Source: Nemertoderma westbladi
Taxonomy: Eukaryota; Xenacoelomorpha; Nemertodermatida; Nemertodermatidae
NCBI GenBank assembly: GCA_032718475.1
Contig: JAUCBJ010003792.1
Span: forward strand, 1-39,669
Reading direction: 5' to 3'
DNA length: 39,669 nt
Shown: positions 1 to 9,609 of the stretch, one piece after another
Numbering within the stretch: the first letter of the stretch is position 1
How the letters are laid out: every line of letters begins with the position of its first letter
Position numbers and translations under genes: made by a program
The notes under the pieces: generated by a model
The model's input: only the letters and a program-made list of their open reading frames with translations
What the model was told of the DNA's origin: nothing
The model's database searches: none

Positions 1-249
1 CAGGCTTGCCAGCTTGATTCGTGCTGCAGCCTTGATCATGTACGACAGAGACATACTGTTCTTTGATTAGTTCATCAAACGCCAGTTTTGGTTTGGCTAC
101 CCCCACCCGCCCCGCCTCACACCTCCTTCTCCCAAGGAAGACGACTGTACTGAAGTTATACCGGTAGGCTATACTGAAACTTTTACAGACCACTTATATC
201 TGACCTGTGTTTCAACGTTCGTCCATTAACAAGGGTTCTTATATTCCAC
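1..249. other. Unassigned flank
   Basis: No coding region, RNA gene or repeat could be recognised. The stretch has a C-rich patch near 98-120 and otherwise ordinary AT-rich sequence. Confidence 0.4.
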
Positions 250-923
250 AGCAAGGACTACTGAAGCAAGGACTGGCACACGGTAAATCCAGACTTCGCT
301 AGCGAAGGCCATGTTGTTTATGTTACCGGTAACCAGTTTCAATGATAAACATACACATTTCTAGGGTAAAAAATTATGTAGAATCTATTTATTGTATTAG
401 TTTTTCAATTACCTGTTGCATTCATGTATTGCTTTCTATATTTTAAAGTTTCTTAATAATGTAGAGTACATGGTATATGGTATAGGCATAGGCATAGTTC
501 AAGTAATCATCCGAAGTGGCGTAGCCCAAGCACGTACCAACGACATTTCGGCACACAACCGTCAGACCGTAACTATTAATTTGATTATTAGTAACTGGAT
601 TGCCGCATTGCCAATGCGACTCGGCGATGATGACAGGATGACACACTATGATGGTTCGCCTTTCTCTAACAGTCTAAGGGTGAAGGGTAGAAAACGGTCA
701 TCTGTATCACCCACTGACAGACTGGCGAGAGTTTACCGAGGATGTTCCGCACCTCAAGGTAGTCGGTTCCCGGTTGGGTCGTTGCAACCAACTGTTACAC
801 CAAATTACCCCAGAATGTCTATGTTTATCATTCAAATTGGTGACAGGTAACATAAACAACATGGCCTTCGCTAGCGAAGTCTGGATTTCTCGTATGCCAG
901 TCCTTGCTTCAGTGGTCCTTGCT
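250..923. mobile_element. Foldback / MITE-like element with ~120-bp inverted arms
   Basis: The left arm (about 250-372) is the near-perfect reverse complement of the right arm (about 803-923). Both carry AGCAAGGAC at the outer edge, then a run through GAAGCAAGGACTGGCA and GGCCATGTTGTTTATGTTAC. Each arm also contains the self-complementary 14-mer CTTCGCTAGCGAAG (294-307 and 866-879). The ~430-bp interior has no recognisable transposase; a 144-codon open frame at 416-850 runs into the right arm and looks accidental. Long arms around a non-coding centre suggest a non-autonomous DNA transposon. No target-site duplication was identified, so the outer edges are approximate. Confidence 0.75.
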
Positions 924-996
924 CCACAGCATTGTCCAATTTATGCTCATTTACGATGATTTCACTTAAAATAATTTGGGTTGAGCCGATATGCAG

Positions 997-1260
997 CAGA
1001 TATTAGCTGATAGATAATGTTGATTAACACCTGTTACCAACAGATATTAGCTGATAGATAATGTTGATTAACACCTGTTACCAACAGATATTAGCTGATA
1101 GATAATGTTGATTAACACCTGTTACCAACAGATATTAGCTGATAGATAATGTTGATTAACACCTGTTACCAACAGATATTAGCTGATAGATAATGTTGAT
1201 TAACACCTGTTACCAACAGATATTAGCTGATAGATAATGTTGATTAACACCTGTTACCAA
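997..1260. repeat. 44-bp tandem repeat, six identical copies
   Basis: Six apparently identical 44-bp units follow head to tail. Each starts CAGATATTAGCTGATAG and ends CACCTGTTACCAA. The lack of divergence suggests recent amplification. It lies about 70 bp after the foldback element. Confidence 0.95.
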
Positions 1261-1740
1261 TACTCGAGCTGAATATTGATTTATTTATTTGTACTTCCCT
1301 CGTCTTATATTCCGTTATTGAATGATTAAATAAAATAATTATTTATTTTATTTTAATATTCAAATTAATTAAATGTAACCAAAATCTTTCTTAAGTTCAA
1401 ATTCAATGAATTAAATTTAACCATAAATGTTAAATTGTAATCGCAACAGAAAGAATGACATCCCTAAAACAGTATGTAAAATAGTATGTGTACCCTGTAA
1501 CCAATGAATAAAGTAATTCAGCTGTTATTTGTGTATATCAATTATTATCAGTTCGCATTAAGGACAACTGTAAAATGGGAATTCTCTCTCTCTAAACAAT
1601 ATTGTGGTAAATATAGATGCTGATTGTCAGTTGCGCCAGCACAATAATCATTAGGCCTACACCTCCTGTTTTACACTAACATACTTACTGTACAGTACTT
1701 AAGGTCGATATATAAATAGTCTAAATATGCAAGACCGTGT
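1261..1740. other. Gene-free AT-rich stretch
   Basis: AT-rich sequence with no supported gene. It contains one TAGGCCTA palindrome at 1652-1659 and a TACTGTACAGTAC patch near 1687, both recurring words in this window. Confidence 0.4.
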
Positions 1741-1752
1741 CAGGTGGTTGGT

Positions 1753-1818
1753 GGTTGAACTGTTGCGCTACTGAAGAGGCCTGATACGCCGAAACGTACG
1801 TATAGCCCTGGTTCAACC
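1753..1818 (+). ncRNA. Type I hammerhead ribozyme
   Basis: All conserved parts of a hammerhead are present in order. Outer stem I pairs GGTTGAAC (1753-1760) with GTTCAACC (1811-1818), 8 bp. Inner stem I pairs GCTA (1767-1770) with TAGC (1803-1806), with an internal loop between the two helices. Core box CTGAAGA (1771-1777) matches CUGANGA. Stem II is GGC/GCC (1778-1780 with 1788-1790) with a 7-nt loop. GAA follows at 1791-1793. Stem III is a 2-bp AC/GT helix (1794-1795 with 1800-1801) closed by GTAC. H17 is A1802, so predicted self-cleavage is after GUA at 1802. Type I hammerheads with very short stem III are known from metazoan retroelements such as Penelope-like elements and retrozymes. No such element could be recognised here. 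A GGTTCAACCC at the 3' side also resembles a pol III B box. Confidence 0.8.
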
Positions 1819-1917
1819 CCCGGTGACGTGCTTCCTCATTTTTCAAACTTCTAAACAAAAATCGTATTATATACACATTATTTTATTCAATGCCATGTTT
1901 ACCTCCATACCAGAGAC

Positions 1918-2151
1918 AGGGGGGGAAACTGGACGCAAATCATATCTTGGCGAATTAATATCCCGCCTCAATGTTAAATTATCAATTTAGGGAAAGGAGC
2001 AGGTTTACAGTGGCCGTTATTTTAACCAAAACAATAAACTAAACACAATAGAACAGGTTACAATTTTATTTTAGAGAGTAATCAGCTGTTATTTGCGTCG
2101 AATTTCCCCTGGAGAGGGATGAATTTTTATTGCGTCCAGTTCCACCCCCCC
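1918..2151. mobile_element. Small inverted-repeat element, copy A
   Basis: Terminal inverted repeats near AACTGGACGCAA (about 1927-1938) and TTGCGTCCAGTT (about 2130-2141), with G/C runs outside, flank a non-coding centre. The core contains GGGAAAGGAGCAGG, TTTTAACCAAAACAATAAAC and AACAGGTTACA, words shared with copies at 6415-6619, 39124-39314 and, inverted, 17127-17581. Probably a non-autonomous DNA transposon; no protein was recognised. Confidence 0.7.
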
Positions 2152-2159
2152 ATCTGCCA

Positions 2160-2940
2160 TACCATGATCTCCTACTCCTCCTTATAGTTGTTGTACTTTA
2201 TTGTAGTAACTTTTGTGTAACAAATCGTGATTTTTATCTCCTTTTCAGGTTTCTATCCTGACAAATCCTTTAATTACGGTTATTTCTATAGTTGTGTTAA
2301 TTTTCATTCCAAATTCCTCCAGCCCAACAACCATACATCCACCACTGGGTTTATATGACAGTAATAATTGAATGATATTCAAAGAAGTAAACAAAATTGA
2401 ATTTTCCCGAGATTTCGAGTCAGTAGAGTGACATTTATTTTCACAATATAAATGTAAATAAAAATTATATAAATAATTCAATTATTTCAGCAAGCAATGA
2501 ATTATTACCGATCAGATTAAATAATTAAATTCAAAAACATACCCTGGAATAATCAATTAGTCTAGACGGCAATAGTTAACAATCTAAATCGCTTCTCTTT
2601 CATGTTTTGAATTAATTCTATTGAAAATCCACCAAACATCAAAGATATTATTATAATTGGAATAGTGCAGGCTGCTCAGGGCAAGCCTATGATTTGAATA
2701 ACCTGCGATACTCAATAATACTGGCCCACTAAACTGTTACCATTTCATTTGCCTATTATAATATGAATCTATAAAAGGTCCTGGAATAATAGTGACTTAT
2801 TAGTTAAAAAATATATAGGCTGATGTATAGCCCCCCCCCCCCTCGTAGCTACGGTACTGTCGTGCTATTTTTATCGGTAAATTTATTGTAGGCCTTGTTT
2901 GCCCGTTGTAATACTAAGTTTTATTTATTATTTGTGCATT
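2160..2940. other. Gene-free AT-rich stretch
   Basis: No supported gene; a 78-codon minus-strand open frame (2245-2481) has no recognisable similarity. A 12-nt C run lies at 2831-2842. Confidence 0.4.
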
Positions 2941-2942
2941 GA

Positions 2943-2983
2943 GAATGGTTTAAGTATTAAACCGAAACGTCTGCAGTTATCAC
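2943..2983 (+). ncRNA. Degenerate hammerhead-like hairpin
   Basis: A perfect 7-bp hairpin GGTTTAA/TTAAACC is followed by GAAAC, the usual hammerhead 3' core. The upstream core box reads TTGAGAAT instead of CUGANGA, and stem I is weak. It may be the remains of a ribozyme-bearing retroelement, but activity is not expected. Confidence 0.25.
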
Positions 2984-3126
2984 TATGAAATTTAAAGTTT
3001 TATCGCTGGCCTTTATTTACATATTATTTATACATAACTGTTTTAGTTTCCCCGCCTCTGTCCTCCTTCTTCAGTCGTGCTGGCTGGGTTATGACCTCGA
3101 AATGACCTCTCTTTCTAAGGCACAGA

Positions 3127-4515
3127 ATGAGTCCCGCCGACTCAGGCACACTAGGACATGCCAAAGATGCAGTTAAGGCTGCACCTAGGTCCTTTAACAG
3201 GCAGTACTCTGATAATCTGAAAGAGCTTATCATTAAGCAGGTTGATGCCATTAACAATGCTGATGATAGCAAGCAATCAGCCCAGGCATGGCAATCAGAG
3301 GAAAAGCCAACCAACTACCAAGGTTAAGGCTGAATCTCCAGCTGAACTCCTCAGCGGTTGGAAGGCCCACTTCTGAGAAGCTTCTAAACAATGACAGGGT
3401 ATTGCCTGATAACTTTGAGGTACATCATGTATCTGAATCGTGCCAGTGGAGTAGATAACGTGCCCCCTGAGGTCTTTAAAATTCCGGAGTGTTTTGAGCT
3501 CTTCACCCCATTATTGTCGACATGTATTGTATAGGACAAAGCTCATAACTCAAGAACTTAAAACAAATACGTTGGTCCCAGCCCCAAATAAGGGCAACCC
3601 GTGGATCTCTTCGCGAAATCTCGATTGCTGCAAAGCATAATTCTATTTAAATAGCATCAGGGATCCTGTTGAGAGACTGTTTCGTGGGAACCAAAATGGG
3701 TTCCGTAAAGGTCGTGGGACCATGAGCCTATTCTGGCACTTCGAAGGATTGTCTAGTTATCAATAAAGAAAGACAGAGAACTGACTGTTATCTTTGTTGA
3801 CTTCTTTAAAGCCTTCGACTCAGTCTCTCGGCCAGGTATCTTCAGCATACTGGCAGCATATGGGATTCCTGAGGAAATTATTGCAGCTATCGGATCACTT
3901 CACTATGGTTCCACTGCAAATGCAAGTGTGACACACTTTCACCATTCTTATTCATAATTGTGGTTGATTATGTTCTACGCATGTCCTTAGACCATCTTAA
4001 TAAAGATGGGGTGATAGTAACACCACCTACAGGAACAATAAGTAGAGGAAATCCAGCAAAGTACCTTATTGATGTAGACTATGCTGATGACTTAGGGATA
4101 CTCTCAGAATCACTAGAGGAAGCCCAAAGGTTCTTATGCTAGTTGGAGCAGGTTTCTTCTAGTGTTGGTCTTTTTGCAAACTCTAAGAAAACCAAAATTG
4201 TGACAGTGAACCTTGACAGCCCTCAGGATATGTCTGATCGTAAGGGATAAGCTCCAGGGATGACTTGCTTGAGCACGTGGATTACTTATTATGCTATTTG
4301 GGATCATGGATCTGGAAGTCAGGTGAAGACCTTCAGATACGTAAGGGGTATGCATGGGCAGCGTTAAATAGTCTCTCCGGGATTTCGATGTCAAATATAA
4401 TAATACGGAATCTCAAGGTTCGATTATTATGGCTGTAGTTTTACCAGTTCTCCTATATGGGGGGGGGGGGGGGGGGGGGGGGGTGGGTCCATGCTGGGCT
4501 CTAACTGCAGATGTC
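3127..4515 (+). mobile_element. Decayed LINE reverse transcriptase, family 1
   Basis: Broken plus-strand remains of a non-LTR retrotransposon ORF2. In order: the linker before RT (to about 3330), a fingers segment with RDPVERLF and NQNGFRKGRGT (about 3660-3720), palm motif A in FVDFFKAFDSVSR (about 3794-3832), a damaged motif B region, VDYVLRMSLDHLNKDG (about 3960-4010), and motif C in DYADDLGIL (about 4076-4102), followed by thumb remnants. Stops and frameshifts interrupt it throughout. A 25-G run (4459-4483) replaces a dozen bases that the second copy (11400-11430) retains. The LINE clade could not be assigned. It cannot encode an active enzyme. Confidence 0.85.
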
Positions 4516-4800
4516 AATTAATTTATAAATTTTTCTAGAACAAAATATAAATTAAGTTTAATCTCATTTTATTTATTTGTATGGAATTAATTTCGCACTA
4601 CCAAATCGCCAGAGCGACATATTTTCCAACTTTATATCGCAGTACGACATTATTTCTCAGTATGCCCCAACGCCATACATTTTACTATATGTATTTCAAG
4701 TATATCCAGTATGTCACCGCGTCATTATTAGGTTGTTATAGAAAGTTTGAGTGCATAACTACAAATAATTCCACACAAATATGAATAAAATTAGATTCGC
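4516..4800. other. Unassigned AT-rich stretch
   Basis: No gene supported. A 67-codon open frame at 4581-4784 has no recognisable family features. Confidence 0.35.
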
Positions 4801-4887
4801 CATTGTTCATAATTAGCACTTTAAAGTCGCTCGGGAAACAAAATCACTCGTGCCGTAACGCTATAAAGTGCTATTTTATGAACAATG
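4801..4887. mobile_element. Short hairpin MITE
   Basis: CATTGTTCATAATTAGCACTTTA at the left and its imperfect reverse complement ending TTATGAACAATG at the right form a hairpin of about 25 bp around a ~35-bp centre. The whole 87-bp unit has the form of a minimal foldback element. Confidence 0.6.
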
Positions 4888-6404
4888 ACGTATAGGCCTA
4901 TAGTTAATATTGCGGGAATAATATGTTCTATAATTCTCCCTATTTGACATTGTATGTATGCCTATGTAACATTGGTGTTTTCGAAACTGTTAATCATATT
5001 TACTTATAATGACGTCCGTTTCCGAGTTTAGGTGACTTTGACGTTTTTTTTAATTAATTCGTGGTTTTTTTCCCCAAGTAAAGCCCAGCCTATTCGCTCA
5101 CCTCCCCCAACACTAATCCCAATGTAAGGCAGAGCAGTCACACTGACTCCGTTTGACGTTTGAGTGGCACTTTAACTTGATTTATCTGTTGTGCCGAGAT
5201 ATACTGTAGTACGCGTTTCAACCATACAGTAGCTAGTTGGTAACCCTCCTGGTTGAATTAATTAGCTTCTTTCCAGTTTCTCATCTTAGTGGTGTCGTGA
5301 TGTAGAAGGAGCAAGGGGGAGCTCGAATTAAATGTATCATGAATTAATACGGGGCGAGCCACGAAGTAAGAGAGCTTAGCACAGGTACCGTTATTTAAAC
5401 TGTTTTCTAACGGTCGGTTTGTCTGTAAGTCAGTCTGCTTTCGGCTAATGTTAATGTTTGAAGGCTAATAATTTGATGAAGGTACGCTGTTTGTCAAAAG
5501 TTTGAAACGTATTTGTGTGAGAGGAAACAGCAGTCCTTCAATTTGCCGATAGAAGGCGTAATATGTTTGAAAATGGGAATATTTCGTTTTTTTACCCAAT
5601 TCCGTTAAAGCTCGCCATTGTGGTCAGAATGCCACCGCTTCAAAAGTTCTGCTCTCTCATGTGTCTAAGGTCCAGCTCCTCTCGTGCTGTCCCTGCGCAC
5701 AGGCCCCACGGCAGCACTGTACTTCCATTGATTTATTGTACTGCAGACTGTTACACTGCTGGAGTTATAAATTTGTTTAACAACACAACACATGCTGTAT
5801 GCTACCTGGCAGATAGGGTGGCGGGACACTTGACACATTCAAAACTAATCCCTCTCCTGGGGAAAATCGACGCAATTACTGCGGGGATGACTGGTACAGT
5901 GATACCGGTAATTTCTATTGTAAAACTCAGAGAGACGGAAAAGTGAAAGTTAAACAGCTGTATATGTCAGTGGGGCGAGTCGGAACTGCGAACCATCAGC
6001 AAACGGGTATAATTATACTATTAATTTATATAAATTAGATAATTAGGAGTATACGGTGGTTTTATGTCTGGGTATCTGTCGACAGCGATAGTAGTCGGAA
6101 ACCAATAGCAATAACTATACAGTATATATTTAATAGTACTGTATAACAGTAACTGTACAGTTCACTGATGATAGCTTAAGCTTATTACGCTGTAGTTATG
6201 CTGCATGATGGAAGGCCACATAACTGAGTGCTAGCTAGGCCTACAGTAATTATACGTAGTTACATTAATGTATAGAGCAGGCTACCTAACTCTTATCAGA
6301 AGCGAGAAGCAGCATTTCGTGTGGCAGGCATATAATATTATGTGATCGTCAAATAAAGAGTGAGAATTAGAGGATTAGAAGAGCGGTGTAAAGTGATACT
6401 CAAC
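4888..6404. other. Gene-free stretch with one unrecognised 127-codon frame
   Basis: The only sizeable open frame is 5563-5946 (+, 127 codons). Its translation has no motif, signal peptide or family that I recognise, so it is not called as a gene. TAGGCCTA palindromes occur at 4893-4900 and 6236-6243. Confidence 0.35.
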
Positions 6405-6414
6405 TTTGGAGACA

Positions 6415-6619
6415 CGGTGGGGGCAACTCGGCGAATTAATATCTGGCCTCAATTTAGGGAAAGAAGCAGGTCACAGTAGCGCGTTATTCTAACCAAAACA
6501 AAAAAAATAAAGTCAATAAAACAGATTATAGTTTTATTTTTAGGAGTAATCAGCTGTTACTTGAGTCGAAATTCCCCTGAGGATGGATGAATTTTTATTG
6601 CCTCGAAAGTCCCCCCCCC
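6415..6619. mobile_element. Small inverted-repeat element, copy B
   Basis: It shares with copy A the left block GGCGAATTAATAT, the core GGGAAAGAAGCAGG, AACCAAAACA, the block AGTAATCAGCTGTTA and the right block GGATGAATTTTTATTGC, ending in a 9-C run. Relative to copy A it lacks about 19 bp near the left end. This is the same subfamily as copy A. No coding capacity was seen. Confidence 0.65.
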
Positions 6620-9320
6620 TTCTGTCAACTTGACGTTAATATTAATCCTTTGTTGAAAGGAAATAATGAAATTTTTTAATAGATATTTTAATTATAAAAC
6701 ATAATATATTTTCATGTGGGATAATCGGTTCTCTTAAGATATTATTATCAGATTCTGAGCCCAGCCTTTGATATATGCCAATGAGCTGCTATCGCCAGTA
6801 TAACTAATGCCAATCCACTCCTATCTTAAGATAAAGTATTATGGACTATTCTCTTTCCATACCCTAGTTTTTGCGTGGGCGAATAAAGCAAGGCGAACCA
6901 GCAACCGCATATTAAACCAGTGGTATAAATTCTCTCCCATTTAATAAGTAAATGCCGATTTAGTCTCAGACAACTTATCCGGTGCAATTTGACATGTACT
7001 TACTGTAAGTAATACGTAATAAACACTTATATATGTAAAGCAAATATCGTTTAAACTTTGTTATAAGCCGGTAGGTTGTTATTGTAAATAGCAGAAATTA
7101 AATTTATTTGAATACATGTATTAGAATTAATTAAAATGCAATATTGTGGCTACAAATGGTCATTTGCGCTACGAATATAACTTATAATAACTTAACGAAG
7201 TTATTTTTGGAATTATTTATAAACAACCACCGCCAACTAACAAACAAACCTCTAAACTGCGCCTAAAACTATTTACATAAACAAAAGGTCAGTAAGTTAT
7301 ATCTTATATCATTAAATAACGTATCTTACTTCCTACTGTATCAACAGCAGTTTATTATTCTGGCAACTTTTAGAGCGACTTGTAGAGCAAATTAGGTTGC
7401 CGATCAAGTTGCTCGGTTTCTAGCACATACGAATACTGAAAAAAAAAACGTTTTATACGGCAACTTTGAAGAAGGAATTTGTGTAGGCTGTTTTAAGCGG
7501 GTTAATTAAATCAATTTATATTAGATGAAATCGGTTCTTATTTAAGAATGACATGGGTTGTTTATTATTTTCGCCAATCTCTCCCCCCCCCCCCCCCCCC
7601 CCACAATTTTTCCACCCTCTTGTTCTCCCAGCCCAGACATTATCTAAACCAGATACTGGAAGCTGAATACAAAACAGTAGTAGTCAGTGTCCAATAAACC
7701 GCAAGGCGTGTTATACGATACGTCTGAGTTAATTTCCGCCTGAAGCGAAAAAATGCAATTAAATTCAGAAATTCATAGGATTTACAGCCCTTACACAACA
7801 GATCTTAGTCATACAAACACTAGTTTGTATCCAATGTTTAAATTTACATTAATTAATTTCGACATGAAAATCCACTAACAAGTCCCCGCCGTTATCTTAG
7901 AATACATAAGCGGTACTGCTGGCCTGTAAGGCTCCTTAAGAAGATAGCCGCCCCTTCTATCAACCCCAATCCAATCATATCTTTGTTTTATTTTAATTAT
8001 AACTTATTGATGCACCTATACTGGACGCTTGCTAGTCAATATCGATCGCGCTTTACTCGCTCTCTCACATCTTAACGTTTATGCAACAATCCCGGAATAT
8101 TCACACGCTGTTTTTTCATTATTATGTATTTACGATTACGACCAATTCTCCGTTGTTTTTAACGTATTTGGGTATTTCGGAATTCAGCATTGTGGTTGTG
8201 GGGGGGGGGGGGGGGGGTTCAAACATCTCAGAAGGAAAATTCGACACAAATAAGAAATAACAACTCATTACAGTATATGAACAAAAATTAAACAGTACTG
8301 TAACCTGTGCTGTCAGTGTCAGTGATTTTAGTATAGGTTGGCATCAAGTCCAAGTACCCTTACCCATCCATAATACATGTTATAGCGGAAGGCCCACATG
8401 TCCTCTTTCATTAAATATTATGCCTAAACTGAAATAATCCTCCTCTGTCATAAATCACCATTCAGCTAGTATTTTATTGAAGAAAGAACATAAAGATGTC
8501 ATACTCTGTATGATAATATATACGGCGCTCGGCGCATCATAATTTGATTTACAATCCCCGCTATATTATCATCACTCTTACAGTGACAGCATAATATATC
8601 ATTATTTTGAAACCGAAAGTATTATTTATTAATTTATATATCAGGCGATGGATTGCGTAGCGCCTCAGCCCTCAAAAGCCTAGCGGCTGAAACATAATGT
8701 GCAGTAGTTGAATAGCATTGATTTCTGAGGAATTCTCCCAGCATTGGATTGAAGCCATGGCAGTTTAGTGCAGAACAGTAGGCCTACTACTGTAGCGTAC
8801 TGGTAGGCCTACATACATATAAGCTGCGTAGTGCATAGCAGTAGCAGTCAACGAATCGATAATTATATAGCTAGCCCGTCATGGTGCGATGCTCTTACAG
8901 TAGTAGTACATACATACAACCCGGGCTAACCACACTACTGCACGCAGCCAAAACTGGTAAAACGCAAGGAATGTGTGTATTTAAATGACAGGTTACATGT
9001 ATATTATTTATATTAGAGCTAGTTACTACACACAATACTTCCAATTAGGTACTGTATTGGTAAACAGTAGGATACTCACTCATTGCTCTGCAATAAAAGG
9101 ACTAAACATATCCTTATTGATCTACCCCCTGACGCACAATGATCTACTGGTGTAACACGACAAGCAGCGCGCTTTCATATGGTTATATTACAGTACTTCG
9201 ACGTACTGTAGGTAATTGATGCTTTGAGTAGGAGGTACAGCAATACAAAGCAAACAGTTAGAACCTTGGAAATTGTTGATGGAAATCCTTTGTTGTGACA
9301 CGTTAGGTTCATTCCGCCGG
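6620..9320. other. Gene-free AT-rich region
   Basis: About 2.7 kb without a supportable gene. It contains a 20-C run (7583-7602), an 18-G run (8200-8217), TAGGCCTA at 8779-8786 and 8804-8811, and many TACAGTA/TACTGTA words. A 74-codon frame at 8029-8253 crosses the G run and looks accidental. Confidence 0.4.
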
Positions 9321-9365
9321 GGTTGACTCAATTAAGAAGCACAGCGGCGGCTGAGAGAGAGGGCA

Positions 9366-9383
9366 GGGGGGGGGGGGGGGGGG
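9366..9383 (+). repeat. 18-nt G homopolymer
   Basis: An uninterrupted run of 18 G. It is one of seven G or C runs of at least 9 nt in an otherwise AT-rich region. Confidence 0.9.
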
Positions 9384-9609
9384 TTACTGACTACCAGCCG
9401 ATGCCATTCCATCCTTATAGGCCTATTCAGCCAGCAATGTCATATGCCAGCAATCTTCTGTTGATCGCTGATGTCCCGATGTCACACTGTCTGTGCTTTC
9501 CCCAGACAAACAGTTATCCAAAAAGGCCCCTTTCTTTTAATTTTCTATACTTTGACAATATTTGCTTGCTAGTCACTTCAACAAAGGAGACAGAATATTA
9601 CTGTATCTT

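Noticed and set aside
416-850. 144-codon frame inside the foldback element
   Set aside because: It ends within the inverted arm and shows no transposase or other recognisable motif.
5563-5946. 127-codon frame
   Set aside because: No recognisable domain, signal or neighbours; its length is possible by chance in this much sequence.
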